64,000 nt of DNA from positions 39,828,082 to 39,892,081 of the forward strand of contig JALGQZ010000001.1 of NCBI GenBank assembly GCA_023105745.1, given 5' to 3'. This stretch comes from Austropuccinia psidii (lineage: Eukaryota; Basidiomycota; Pucciniomycetes; Pucciniales; Sphaerophragmiaceae). The position numbers were made by a program, and so were the translations under genes. The notes under the pieces were generated by a model. That model worked only from the letters and a program-made list of their open reading frames with translations, had not been told where the DNA came from and made no database searches. Shown here piece by piece: positions 21,561 through 32,570 of this stretch (positions are counted from its first letter, which is position 1; the number at the start of each line of letters is the position of its first letter).

Positions 21561-21576
21561 TTATATTAATTAACTC
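21561..21576 (+). promoter_or_regulatory. Primer-binding site of B1, self-complementary type
   Basis: The sequence right after the LTR, ttatattaattaactc, has no TGG and does not look like a tRNA 3'-end complement. Bases 21562-21575 pair perfectly over 14 nt with the predicted mRNA 5' end at 21155-21168. B4 shows the same pairing with one mismatch. Confidence 0.55.
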
Positions 21577-22314
21577 ATAATTTCTTTTCATTCTATTCAT
21601 TCATTCTTCATCAATTTCATTCATTCATTCATCAAAATTATGACTCTTTAACGCTTATGAAAATTAAGGATTCTCCGTCACCTCCCAATTTTCTCTCACT
21701 CAATTCCTCATTCTGAAAATTGAAAGCTGACCCAAATTCTATTTCCTGTTTATCTTTTCAATCTTAATCTCAATCATCAATCTCATTTGATCCTTCATTT
21801 CAGGCGTCTTGTCATTTTGATTTTCAGATTATTCATCAAATTATACAGACACGTTCTTCATATCAGGATTCAATTTGATTTTCTCTTCAAGAATTTTGAT
21901 TTCAGGAAGAATTCACTTGATAATTGATTTGATTGACTGATTTGGCATAATTGATATTGACCTCAAGATATTTGATTGACCTGAAGATTTTTTCCATTGA
22001 CTGCTGAATTTCACATCAAGATTTTGACATAAATTGATTTTTTGATTCAAGAATTCATTTGACTGATTGATTTTTACTGCAAGATTTGGTTTCATTGATT
22101 TTGATTGATTGATTTTCTGCAAGATTTTGATTTGATTTGATTGTGATTGATTTGATTCATTGATTTACTTCAAGACATTCATTTGATTTTGATTTATTGA
22201 CGTACTTGAAGATTTCACTTGATTCATTTATTTCCTCAAGATTTGATTGTTGATTCTTTACTTCGAGATAATTTTGAATTTCCTTTCCTTTATTTGATTT
22301 ATTATTCCTGAATC
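21577..22314 (+). other. Leader of B1, TTGATT-rich
   Basis: A 740-bp untranslated leader between the primer site and the gag ATG. About 21880-22260 is low-complexity TGATT/TTGATT sequence, like the B4 leader. No ORF I can support. It probably contains packaging signals, but nothing specific is visible. Confidence 0.7.
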
Positions 22315-23652
22315 ATGCCAGTTGAACATTCACCTCCTGCAAGACAGACCAGATCTCAGGCCAGAACTCAAGCTGTTCTGACTCCAACTCCAAGGGCTCC
22401 TCTTGACGGTACCCCAGCAGTTTCTCAACTGAGGGCCAGATTGGACAGAGGACCCACTTTGGAAGGAGAAACACCATCCAGGAAGGAAGGAAGAGGGCCA
22501 AGGAGATCAATCTCATTATCAGGAGTGGTTGGCGGATTCCCAGGACTTTCAAGAACCAGTCCCAAGGTTCAAGGTGAAGATGATGAAGAGGAGGAGGAGA
22601 ATTCTGTGGAAGAGGAAGAGTCTAATGGCACTGAGGCTGCTCCTGCTCCTGTGGGAGCATCTGAAGGCACCAGAGGACCAACTCTAGCCCAGTCTGATCA
22701 GCCTGCCTCTCATCAGTCTGAACCATCTTTATTGGCCATCATGCAGCAGATGACTCAAATTATGGCCAATATTCAAGCAGCTTCTTCCTCTGAGTCATCA
22801 AGACCACCAGCCTTCAAGACTCCCTCTATGAAGGCTCCAGAATGCTTTGATGGGACTCAGCCCTTCAAAGTCAGAAGCTTTATTCAATCTTGTCAACTCA
22901 TCTTTCATAATGATCCGGGAAACTTCTCTCAAGATAGAAAGAAGGTTCTTTATGCCACTTCATTCTTAGTTGGCAGGGCTGCAAAATGGATTGAGCCTTA
23001 TCTTTCCAATCTCAATAATCAAGACTCAAGTTACCTTCTCAATTCCTGGCCACTGTTTGAATCCCAATTGTTCACTTTATTTGGAGACACAAATGAAGTT
23101 ATAAAAGCAGAAGCAGAATTGGATGGACTTAGGATGAAAGAAGGTGGGCATGTTGCTTTATATATTGCCAATTTCAGGAGTTTGGTTTCAAGAATCAGGG
23201 ATTGGGGTGAAAGGGCCCTTATTCATCATTTCAGGAAGGGCTTGGCCTCCAGAATTCTGGATCAATTAGCCTCCTATCCTTCAAATATTGATTCTCTTCA
23301 AGACTTAAGGGACGTCAGACTGGAACTGAATACCAGGTACCATGAGAGGCAAAAGGAGAAGAATCATCATCAAGAGAAGAAGCCTGAAGCCTCGAAGTCT
23401 CACTCTTCTCATCATCAAGTTTCTTCAAGCTCAAGGCATAAGAAGAAATTTCATTCTCAAAAGCGGGACAATCCCCATTCTTCTTTGTTGAATAAAGATT
23501 TCAAGCTCATGAACTCTGAAAAAGAAAGAAGAATCAAAGAGGGTCTTTGTACCTATTGTGGTGGGAAGCATAGTCTTGAGTCCAGTTTCAAAAGGCCTCA
23601 AAACAAGCTTACCCAACCGTCAGGCAAATTTCCCAGCCAGGGAAAAGCCTGA
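22315..23652 (+). CDS. Gag polyprotein of B1 (445 aa)
   Basis: Forms the virus-like particle that packages element RNA. The ATG at 22315 follows the long leader and is the first of the frame. Residues 1-150 are disordered and rich in Arg, Pro and Ser, with a Glu-rich stretch near 85-105. Residues about 180-345 are the Ty3-type Gag domain (GRAAKWIEPYL, LFTLFGD, HVALYIANFRSLVSR, LIHHFRKGL). A basic His/Lys/Ser-rich region follows, then a zinc-knuckle-like C412-T-Y-C415-G-G-K-H419-S-L-E-S-S424, where the expected last Cys is Ser, probably impairing RNA binding. The end is QGKA-stop, with a slippery heptamer two codons before the stop. From memory, near-identical proteins exist in Austropuccinia psidii. 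Confidence 0.93.
   Translation: MPVEHSPPARQTRSQARTQAVLTPTPRAPLDGTPAVSQLRARLDRGPTLEGETPSRKEGRGPRRSISLSGVVGGFPGLSRTSPKVQGEDDEEEEENSVEEEESNGTEAAPAPVGASEGTRGPTLAQSDQPASHQSEPSLLAIMQQMTQIMANIQAASSSESSRPPAFKTPSMKAPECFDGTQPFKVRSFIQSCQLIFHNDPGNFSQDRKKVLYATSFLVGRAAKWIEPYLSNLNNQDSSYLLNSWPLFESQLFTLFGDTNEVIKAEAELDGLRMKEGGHVALYIANFRSLVSRIRDWGERALIHHFRKGLASRILDQLASYPSNIDSLQDLRDVRLELNTRYHERQKEKNHHQEKKPEASKSHSSHHQVSSSSRHKKKFHSQKRDNPHSSLLNKDFKLMNSEKERRIKEGLCTYCGGKHSLESSFKRPQNKLTQPSGKFPSQGKA
23640..23646 (+). promoter_or_regulatory. -1 ribosomal frameshift heptamer G GGA AAA between gag and pol
   Basis: In the gag frame the end reads CAG GGA AAA GCC TGA, giving the X XXY YYZ heptamer GGGAAAA at 23640-23646. 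The pol frame is exactly -1 to gag and is open through this point, continuing GKSLSEDHVVFNG into the protease. Site, phase and stop distance all fit programmed -1 frameshifting. A downstream stimulatory RNA structure was not identified. Confidence 0.75.
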
Positions 23653-25415
23653 GTGAAGATCATGTTGTGTTCAATGGTCTTCACAGTTTTCCTTCCAGAG
23701 CACAATTGTGCATTCTGAATACTGGTGTCAAAAATTCTCTTAAATTTTTTGTTTTTTCTTCTCTTTCTGATGTTTTTTACAGTATTCTCATTGATTCTGG
23801 TGCTACACACTCATTTATTGCAAAGCAGTTTGTTCACAAGTACTCATTGACTACGTCAGAACTTCCAGAGAAGATTCCTCTTATCATTCTTGACTCCTCT
23901 GAGTCTCCTTCCTTATTTGTGACTCACCATACTAGATATATGGTTGAGCTTCCTTCCTTCCCAAGCTTTGAATGGGACTTTTTAGTCATTGATACTCCAT
24001 AGGGAGAAGACCTCATATTGGGATTTGACTTTCTCAATCATTTTAATCCTTCTATTGATTGGAGGCAAGGGCTGATCACCTTTAATCCTGATCATTTGGA
24101 CTATTCTGATCCTTCTAATTCTGTCCGTAATGACTTTTCTTCTGCCAAATCTTGTGCAGCTCTGGTTGGTGATTCTAGAACACCATCATTTCCATCTTCT
24201 GTCCATATTCGTTCCCTTAATTCCCCACAGTCATTACTATTTCCTAGAGCTGAAGTCTTCAAAGAGATTCAAGATGTTGGAGAAGATAATTCTGTATCTT
24301 CACTTCACCTCTTATGTGGGAATATGGACCTTCCTCCTTCATCTTATCATGACTCCCTGGAGGAGTTGTGGGATGAAGAGGAAGAGCCAGAAGAAGTAGA
24401 AACCATGATGAAGGTTGTTCCTTCTGTCTATCACCAATATCTGGATGTATTCTCCAAGGTGAAAGCAGAAAAACCTCCTCCTCACCGTGCCTGTGATCAT
24501 CATATCGAGCTGGAGGGGTCTCTACCTCCAATTGGGGTGATCTACTCTTTATCCAAACAAGAGTCAGATACACTCAGGGCCTACACTTCAGTGAATGTAG
24601 AGAAAGGTTTCATCCGGCCAAGCTCCTCTTCAACAGGAGCACCTGTTCTTTTTGTCAAAAAGAAAGATGGTGGCCTCCGTTTGTGTGTTGATTACCGCAA
24701 ACTCAATGCTGTTACTAGGAAGAACAAGTATCCTGTTCCGCCTATGAATCAGCTTCTCAATGTCTTTAATGGTTCTTCTATCTTCTCCAAGATTGATTTG
24801 CGTGGTGCATATAACCTGCTCAGAATCAAGGAGGGTGATGAACATTTGACTTGTTTTAGAACTAAATATGGCAGTTATGAGTACTTGGTTATGCCGTTTG
24901 GGCTCACCAATGCTCCTGCTTCTTTTCAAAATCTTGTCAATGATATCTTCCAAGATTTGCTTGATGTTTATGTTGTGGTTTATTTAGACAATATTATGGT
25001 CTTTTCCAAGTCTGAGGAAGAGCATGTCACTCATGTGTCCACTGTTCTTTCCAGACTTAGGGCCAATAATCTTTTTGCTAAGGCGTCCAAATGCCTTTTT
25101 CATGTTTCTAGTGTTGAATACCTTGGTTATGTTGTTTCTGCTGAAGGCCTCAAGATGAACCAAGCAAATATCCAGCAGATTCTCAATTGGCCTCCTCCAA
25201 GAAACCTCCAGGCACTTCAATCCTTTCTTGGCTTTGCCAATTTTTACCGCTGTTTCATCAAGAATTATTCAAAGAAGATCAGTTCACTCACCAGCTTACC
25301 CAAGAAAGATTCCTGTTTCCCCCTCAATGAGGAAGCTCTTAGTCAGTTTCACCAACTCAAAGAGGCTTTTACCACCGCTCCAATCCTTTCCCACTTCAAT
25401 CCTTCTCTACCCACC
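23647..25415 (+). pseudogene. Pol of B1, part 1: protease and RT (catalytically altered)
   Basis: Entered by -1 frameshift. Protease: LIDSGATHSFI (about 23793-23825), an intact D-S-G; a TAG at 24000-24002 breaks the frame just before the ILGFDFL motif. RT follows in the same frame from 24003: [52 protein letters not shown], then YLDN instead of YLDD (AAT at 24990-24992), so the second catalytic Asp is lost. Then thumb and connection ([21 protein letters not shown]). It stops at 25415 in PSLPT, where a solo LTR is inserted. B2 retains YLDD at the same place. Confidence 0.92.
25411..25415 (+). repeat. Target site duplication of the solo B LTR (ccacc)
   Basis: ccacc at 25411-25415 is repeated at 27070-27074, flanking the antisense LTR. 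The pol frame resumes behind the second copy (TIVETNASDYALG), confirming the insertion point. Confidence 0.95.
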
Positions 25416-27069
25416 TGTCACAGGGGCTCTTGGAAGAAGAGGGCCTGGCACTCAGGAATCAAGAACTCACTTGGAGGGCTCCAAAGATAAAAAAATAATA
25501 AGAATGAATTTTCTCTAAGAAAGAATATGGGAGAAAACAAGTATGCCAAAAGATGAAGCCAATGGCCAAAGATAATAAAGAAGCCAAAAGCCAAGAAGCC
25601 AACCAGGTGAATCCTCAATTCACTGTTTCAACCTGCCAGAAAAGGAAATGGAATTAGTATAAGGATATGACCACCAATATCCACTGGACAGGCGAGGAAA
25701 TAAAAGAAAAAGGGTGCTGAATGACTGACTTAAGATTATCAGTATTAACTTTAATAAGGTAAAAGAAAATAAGGATAAAAATAAATCCAATATATTAATT
25801 AACTGGGGAAAAAGTCCCCAGGTGCTGAAGGGTGGCCAGTATATGTGAAAAGCTGAAAGATTGATCCTGGAGTTGGATCACCGGCTGTATTGTCCGAATC
25901 GGGCCAATACAGTTCTGGGCATCTTGAATTTGAAACTGTGTGATTGAATTCCCACAGTAGAATATGAATTGGCCCAATTGGGCCAAGTACGTACAGGTTG
26001 ATTGATTACCGCCTGTATGAACCAATTGAGTTGTCCAAGAAGTATTGAAATACTTGATGCCTTGACAACTGATTGAAAAGATGTAATACCTTTTGAGAAT
26101 TGCCCTTAGAATAACCCTGAATGAAATTGCCAACCCAACTCCTGCTGAGCCAGGTGATTGGAGTCCTTGAATGGTCTTCTGATTGCCGCCATGGATTACC
26201 AAACTGATGAGTCCAAAGGTTCTCCTTCGAAATGGGCGTTGGATCTTGGTACCTTGAGTTAAGAAGGTTGATTTGGGTCCTGAAAACGTCACCATTGAAT
26301 TGCTGAGCAAAAATGGTGCATAATGGTATATAACACCATATATGCACCACTCCTGCAACCTTGAGTACGAGGTGCATGGAGGAATGAAGCAATCCTCCCT
26401 TAAGTTGAGGGAAATGCTTGTTGAGATGATTTGGTGGCCTCTGTTGGTTGCCAGAGGCCATGAAGGTGAAGTTGGTCCATGGTGGTCCAGGGCCAAAAAT
26501 GGGTCCTACGGGATTTATGGCCAAAAATGGATCCAAGGGATTGGTGGCCAAAAATGGCTCAGGTGGGCCCAATTGTGGTTTGGGACCCACCTGGCTGCCC
26601 CCTTTGGCCCCTTTTGGCCTCATTGGATTAGGCCAAAAGGGGCCTAATCCGCCTACGGACCGCGGACCGCGTATTATGGCCCACGGACCGTAGAAGCCGT
26701 GGGGGGCCTAAATGGCCCAAAAAGGCCATTTAGGCCAAAACCCCCATAATGAAAGGGGTGGCCATAGGGCCTGGAAGCTCCTAGAAGACAAAGGGACCCC
26801 CCAGGCCCAAAAACAGTGATGGAGGCCTGGGGGTTGGTGAGGTGGAAATTGGCCAAGAGGACCAATGACGCAGGATATGGCCTGAGGCCATAAAAGATGA
26901 TGGAGTCCATACGTGGCCAATGGAATGGGTTATGGCGTAAGAGCCATGGAACACCCAAAAGGGGTCAATTGGCCATAAATGATGTGACATGGCCAATTGG
27001 CCCCAACTTGGCTCCAGGTTGGATTGCCGCCGCCATCAAGGAGGAGGGTCAAAATACGTGGTTGTGACA
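25416..27069 (-). repeat. Solo family B LTR nested antisense in B1 (1654 bp)
   Basis: The reverse complement starts TGTCACAACCACG (27069) and ends CCCTGTGACA (25416), bounded by a ccacc duplication. No internal region is present, so the rest was removed by LTR-LTR recombination. It carries the AGTTAATTAATATA block (about 25790-25803 on the minus strand), the GGCC hairpin and an ACGGACCGC-type cluster (about 26653-26695). It inserted into a member of its own family, in opposite orientation, inside RT-RNase H. Confidence 0.95.
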
Positions 27070-29027
27070 CCACCATTGTAGAGACCAATGCATCCGATTA
27101 TGCCTTGGGTGCTGTACTGAGTCAGGTCTCTGACTCAGGAAAACATCCCATTGCATTCGACAGCCGCAAGCTTATTCCAGTGGAGCTTAACTATGAGATT
27201 CGTGACAAGGAACTCCTTGGCATAGTCTGGGCTCTCAAGCGCTGGAGGGCTTTTCTTCTTTCTCTGTCTTCCCCTTTTGAAGTTCTCACCGATCATTCTT
27301 CTCTTCAGTACTTTATGTCATCAAAGATCCTTACTCGCCGTCAAGCCCGTTGGGCTGAATTCCTTTCTGAATTTCATTTCTCAATCACTTACCGCCCTGG
27401 CCACCTGGCTACTCTTCCGGATGCTTTATCACGTCGGGAAGATGTTTATCCGGAGAGGGGGGAGGATTTCATCAGCAAGAATCCAATGAATTTTCAGCAA
27501 CTCATTAAGCAAGATGAAGTTCAACCCTCAAAGCTCTTTGCAGTCAAGGTGGAGTCATTTTCAAATCTGATTGACTCAATTCAGAAGGCAGTATGGCAAG
27601 ATCCTCAGTACAGAAGTATTCTTGAAGATTTGGGTAAAGGTAAATCTGTCCAAGATTATTCTCTTGATTCCTCCTCCCAACTTCTTCTCTTCAAAGATCG
27701 GGTGGTAGTCCCAAATGACTCCACAATTCAACTCAGCATTCTTCAAAAGCGTCACGATTCTCCTCTAGCTGGACCCCCTGGCCAAGAGAAGACTCTCAAA
27801 CTTGTCAAGCGGGATTTCCACTGGTCTGGCATGACTCAATTCACCAAGGATTATGTTTCATCCTGTCAACAGTGTTCAAGAAACAAGAATATCCATCATA
27901 AGAAGTTTGGATTCCTCAAGCCTCTTCCAATTCCAAATGGTCCTTGGATTTGTCTCTCAATGGATTTCATCACTCAACTGCCACTGTCCAATTCCTTTGA
28001 CTCAATCCTTGTCATAGTGGACAGATTCTCAAAAATGGTGGCTTTTATTCCAACAATGTCTTCAATCACTTCACTGGATTTGGCCCATTTATTCATCAAG
28101 AATATTTTCTCAAAGCATGGCCTTCCATCAAGCATTGTCAGTGATAGAGGTTCACTCTTTGTTTCTTCCTTCCGGACCAATCTTTGTCAGCAGCTCAAGA
28201 TTTCAAGAGACTTGTCAACTGCTTATCATCCAGAAACTGATGGACAGACAGAGAGGGTAAATCAGATACTAGAAAAGTATATTTGGATGTATGTCAGTTA
28301 TCATCAAGATGATTGGAACACCTGGCTCCCTCTGGCTGAATTTGCCTAAAATAATTCTGATCACTCTTCAACCAAGCAATCACCGTTTTTCACTGTTTAT
28401 GGAAGAGATCCACAATTTGATTCAGTTCACATCACTCAAGATACTCCTGCTGGAAAGTTATCAACAAAAATCCAATCAGTACAGCAAGATGTCAAGAGAG
28501 AACTTGAAATCGCCATAAACCAGTTTAAGAGGTATGCAGATAAAAGTAGAGCAAGTCCACCTGTTTTCAACCCTGGTGACATGGTATGGCTTTCTTCCAA
28601 GAACATCAAATCAACCCGACCCACCAAAAAACTATCCAAAAGATGGTTGGGTCCTTTTCCAATCTTGAAGAAAGTCAGTTCTCATGCTTACCACCTCAAG
28701 CTTCCATCTCAATGGAAATCCATCCACCCAGTCTTCCATATCTCACTCTTGGAACCAGTCAAGACATCAACAATCCCAAAGCGGCATCAAGAGCCTCCTT
28801 CTCCAATCATCATCGAAGAAGAAGAGGAATGGGAAGTCTCTCAAATACTGGACTCAAAGCTCAAGAGAAGAAAATTATGGTATCTGGTGGAATGGAAAGG
28901 TTTCAGTCAATACCCAGAAAGATCCACTTGGGAACTAGCCAAAAACCTCAAGAATTGTCCTGAACTTGTCAAAGATTTTCATTCTTTATATCCTGACAAG
29001 CCGGGTCCCAATTCTTCAAAAGCTTGA
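27070..29027 (+). pseudogene. Pol of B1, part 2: RNase H, integrase, chromodomain
   Basis: Same frame as before the solo LTR. RNase [16 protein letters not shown] (canonical TDASDYALG; first D is N here), [30 protein letters not shown]. Integrase: zinc finger HDSPLAGPPGQEKT (B2 has AGHPGQEKT, so one zinc His is Pro here) with CQQCSRNK; core MDFITQLP, SDRGSLF, TDGQTERVNQ. A TAA at 28347-28349 replaces Tyr in EFAYNNS. The C-terminus has the GPFPILKK module and a classic chromodomain (EEEWEVSQILD ... LWYLVEWKGFS ... TWELAKNL), which directs integration to marked chromatin. Ends at 29027. Confidence 0.92.
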
Positions 29028-29800
29028 TTCATTTATGGTGCTTGGTGGGGAGAGGAATTACCAAAAGTAAGTCCCACTCCTGGTATGCACCTTTTGGGGT
29101 ATTCTACCCTTATCTGTTGTAAGCATCACCTTGGCCACTCTGTGAGCACTTTGCAATTTTGGACACAGATCTTGGCCTGGCTTTTCAACATTCAATTCCA
29201 AAATTATGGCCATTTTCACTTGGACAAATGGGCCATTCACCCTTTTACTTCTTTTCCAAGTTTCCCAATTCAATTCAATCCTTAATCAGTTTGTTTTGTT
29301 TTATGGAACTGGCGGGATTGGCAACTACCAAAAGTAAGTTCGCCTCCCGGTGTGCACTTCCCTGAGGGGTCTACTATCTGTCCAAACATCACCTTGGCCA
29401 CTTTGTGAGCACCTGGCATCAAATCTCCTTTCCAGGTACCCTGGCCACTCTCAATTCAATTCTCAAAATCTGTGATGAAGATTGGACTCCCCCTCAAAAT
29501 TTTTCTTTTATTTCTTTTTTCTGTTTTGTTTCATTTTCTTTTATTTTCTTTCTTTATCATTCCAATTTTCCTTTATTATAATCTTTATGCCCAAATTCTA
29601 CGTCCATTCAATCCTTCAACATTTTCAAAGCCAAATGTCAAGAGAAGACTACGTCAACCTCAATTCATATACCAACACTATTATCAGTTCAAAATTTTTC
29701 TTTTCAAAGATCAGAAACCTCTGGAATCCCTCCGTCCAATCCGTCTTAATAGCCTCAACAGGCTTCTACCTTATCTTGGTGCTCAGGAGCTCACCATTCA
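29028..29800 (+). other. Post-pol region of B1 with duplicated ~110-bp block
   Basis: This 770-bp non-coding stretch holds two diverged copies of one block (about 29041-29151 and 29303-29416). Each reads ACCAAAAGTAAGT ... a GCAC cap ... CATCACCTTGGCCACT.TGTGAGCAC. B2 has the same duplication (about 51867-51965 and 52132-52245), so it is a fixed family feature. No long ORF with a recognisable product. Each block contains AAAGTAAGT, a good 5' splice-donor match. Confidence 0.7.
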
Positions 29801-29814
29801 AGGTAGGGGGGTAC
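29801..29814 (+). promoter_or_regulatory. Polypurine tract of B1
   Basis: aggtaggggggtac lies directly before the 3' LTR (TG at 29815). B2 has the same tract on the minus strand at 51476-51489. It is the expected plus-strand primer. Confidence 0.8.
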
Positions 29815-31410
29815 TGTCACAACCACGAGTTTTGGCCCTCCTCCTTGAGGGCTGCGGCAATTCAACCTGGAGCCAAGATGGGGCCAATTGGTCATGTCAT
29901 GTCCTTTATGGCCAATTGGCCCCCTTGGGTGTTTTATGGTTTTTATGTAATAGCCCCTCTCAACCATCATTTATGGCCTCAGGCCATATCCTGCCATCAT
30001 TGGCCTTCTTGGCCAATTTCCACCTCACCAACCCCCAGGCCTTCATCTTTTATTTTGGGCCTGGGGGGTCCTTTTATCTTCAAGGGGGTTCTGGACCCCC
30101 TAGCCATCATCATTGGCCGCGGCCAACCCCTTTTCATTATGGGGGTTTTGGCCTAAATGGCCTTTTTGGGCCATTTAGGCCCCCTACGGCTTCTATGGTC
30201 CGCCGTCCGTATGCCACGGTCCGTAGGCCCAAAGGGGCCAGCCACCTAGGCCCCAAGGCCAGGTGGGTCCCAAACCACAATTGGGCCCACCTGAGCCAAT
30301 TTTGGCCATGATTCCCTTGGACCCAAAAAATGACCAAATCCCTCTTGGACACCCTTTTGGCCATAAATCCTGTAGGACCCAATTTTGGCCATGGACCACC
30401 ATGGATCAATATTCCACCATGGCCTCTGGCAACCACCAGAGGCCACCAGATCAGCTCAGCAAAGCCTTCCCCTCAACTTAAGGGGAATTCTTTCCTTTCC
30501 TTCATGCACTCCGTACTCAAGACTGCAGGACCCAATTCCACCTTTACATTTCAAGGTCCACAATTCCAACGCCCATTTCGAAGGAGGACTTTTCAGCTCA
30601 TCAGTCTGGCAATCCATGGCGGCAATTCAGAAGATAATTCAAGGATCCCAACCACCTGTATCTGCAGGAGTTGGGTGGGTACAATTCATTCAGGATTATT
30701 CTAAGGTCAATTCTCAAGAGGTATTACATCATTTAAATCAGTTGTCAAGACATCAAGTATTCAATACTCCTTGGACAACCCAATTCATCCGTACAGGCCT
30801 TATTCAATCAACTTGTATGGCCTTGGCCCAATTGGGCCATTTCTTATTCCACTGTGTGAATTCCATCACACAGTTCAAATTTCAAGATGGCCAGAACTGT
30901 ATTTCCCGATTTGGACAATACAGTCATTGATCCACCTTCCAGGATCAATCTTTCAGCTTTTCACATATACCGGCCACCCTTCATCACCTGGGGACTTTTT
31001 CCCCAGTTAATTAATATATTGGATTTATTTTTATCCTTATTTTCTTTTACATTATTAAAGTTAATACTGATAATCTTAAGTCAGTCATTAGCACCTCTTT
31101 CTCTTTCTTTCTTCGCCTGTCAGTGGATATTGGTGGTCATATCCTTTACTAATTCCATTGTTCTTTCTGGCAGGTTGAAAAAGTGAATTGAGGATTCACT
31201 TGGTTGGCTTCTTGGCTTTGGCTTCCTTTTATTTTGGCCTCTGGCTTCATTCTTCTTATTCTTTGTTATCTTTGGCATATTTGTCCTCTCTCTATTTCCT
31301 GCATAAGAAATATATTCCATAGTATTTCTTATCATCTTTTGGAGCCCTCCAAGTGAGTTCTTGATTCCTGAGTGCCAGGCCCTCTTGCTTCCATAAGAGC
31401 CCCTGTGACA
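29815..31410 (+). repeat. Family B LTR, 3' LTR of B1 (1596 bp)
   Basis: TGTCACAACC ... CCCCTGTGACA, followed by the gactc duplication (31411-31415). Close to the 5' LTR except in the ACGGTCCGT tract, where it reads ACGG-TCCG variants and lacks the block present at 20366-20400, and near 30402-30418, where it has an extra GGATCAATATTCC-type piece. The self-primer block is at about 31005-31018. Confidence 0.95.
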
Positions 31411-32426
31411 GACTCCCAAATTCTTACCATTTCATAGAGATGACACTGCTATGGATACAGCTCTTCTTCTATGGAGTAGAGTTATTTCTCATACAGGATT
31501 ATTTATTAATATTATAAGTGACAGAGATCCCAAGTTCACATCTGCACTTTGGGCCAATCTTCATAGATTGTTTATGACTAAGCTATCATTCTCTACAGCA
31601 TACCACCCTCAAACAGATGGGCTAGCAGAGAGGATGACTCCAACTTTAGAGGACATGATCAGGAGATTTTGTGCTTATGGGTTAGAATTCAAAGACTAAG
31701 ATGGCTTTACCCATGACTGGTGCACTCTGATACCTGCATTAGAATTGGCATACAAGACATCAGTCCATTCTTCCACAGGACAAACTCCTGCTATGTTAGA
31801 AAAAGGATGGAATCCAAGACTCCCAGCAGACACACTGAGGAAAGACTTGATTGACATTCATTCTACAGCTTCCAGCTTCAAGATAATGCTTGATAAAGTA
31901 AAACATCATGCAAAACAAAGTATGAATGATGCTTTTGATTATGCAAAACAGAAGTGGGACAAGAGTCATAAAGTACCAGACTTCATAGTAGGGGATTTAG
32001 TTCTAGTTTCAACCTTGAATTTTGATAATATCAAAGGCCCAAAGAAGCTTAAATATTCTTATGTAGGACCTTTTGTTATTGTTTCCTTACATGGAACCAA
32101 TGCAGTTCAAGTGGAATTGAGTGGTGAATTGGAAAATAAACACCCCACTTTTCCAGTCAGCTTGATAAAGCCTTATCAACCAGCTGACAAAGAATTGTTT
32201 CCTTTAAGGAACCCAACTCCCTTAACTGTGCCACCAGTGGAACAGAATGAATACAAAAAGATAAATAAAGTCATTAAAGAAAGGAGACTTAGGGGTAAAA
32301 ATCAGAGAGAATATCTTGTCAGATATAAAAATCCAGTACATGAAGATGAATGGCTGGCAGAATCAGAAATACCTGACTCAGATAAACTCTTGTGAAGATT
32401 TAGACATGAAAGAAGGCCACAAGCCT
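31411..32426 (+). pseudogene. Integrase remainder and chromodomain-like tail of C1
   Basis: Continuation of the C1 integrase behind B1. It starts in [16 protein letters not shown], then [13 protein letters not shown] (second Asp) and GLAERMTPTLED (Glu). A TAA at 31697-31699 interrupts FKD.DGFTHDW. Then [52 protein letters not shown] and the chromo-like tail REYLVRYKN ... DEWLAESEIPDSDKLL. A TGA at 32393-32395, likely a CGA Arg codon by comparison with A1, breaks the last RRFRHERR motif. Dead. Confidence 0.9.
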
Positions 32427-32570
32427 GAATATGTCTATACATGTGCTTTAAATTACTTGATATAAGTGATGTAAAGAGGTTGGACAGTAGACATTAACCC
32501 CCTTTAGGGCTTTTATTATTTATACCATTGATAAAATTGTAATACAATTTTATTTTTTGGTGGGAGGGAA
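32427..32570 (+). promoter_or_regulatory. 3' untranslated stretch and polypurine tract of C1
   Basis: This short A+T-rich stretch ends in ggtgggagggaa (32559-32570), the purine tract immediately before the 3' LTR. Nothing else is recognised in it. Confidence 0.75.

Larger units (their letters stand above)
19961..31410 (+). mobile_element. Complete Ty3/Gypsy chromovirus B1 with nested solo LTR
   Basis: Both LTRs (19961-21560 and 29815-31410) and the 5-bp target duplication are present. The order is gag, protease, RT, RNase H, integrase, chromodomain. Without the 1654-bp solo LTR and its duplication the element is about 9.8 kb. It is damaged: a nonsense codon in the protease region (24000-24002), an altered RT catalytic motif, the solo LTR insertion at 25416, and a nonsense codon in integrase (28347-28349). 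Confidence 0.96.
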
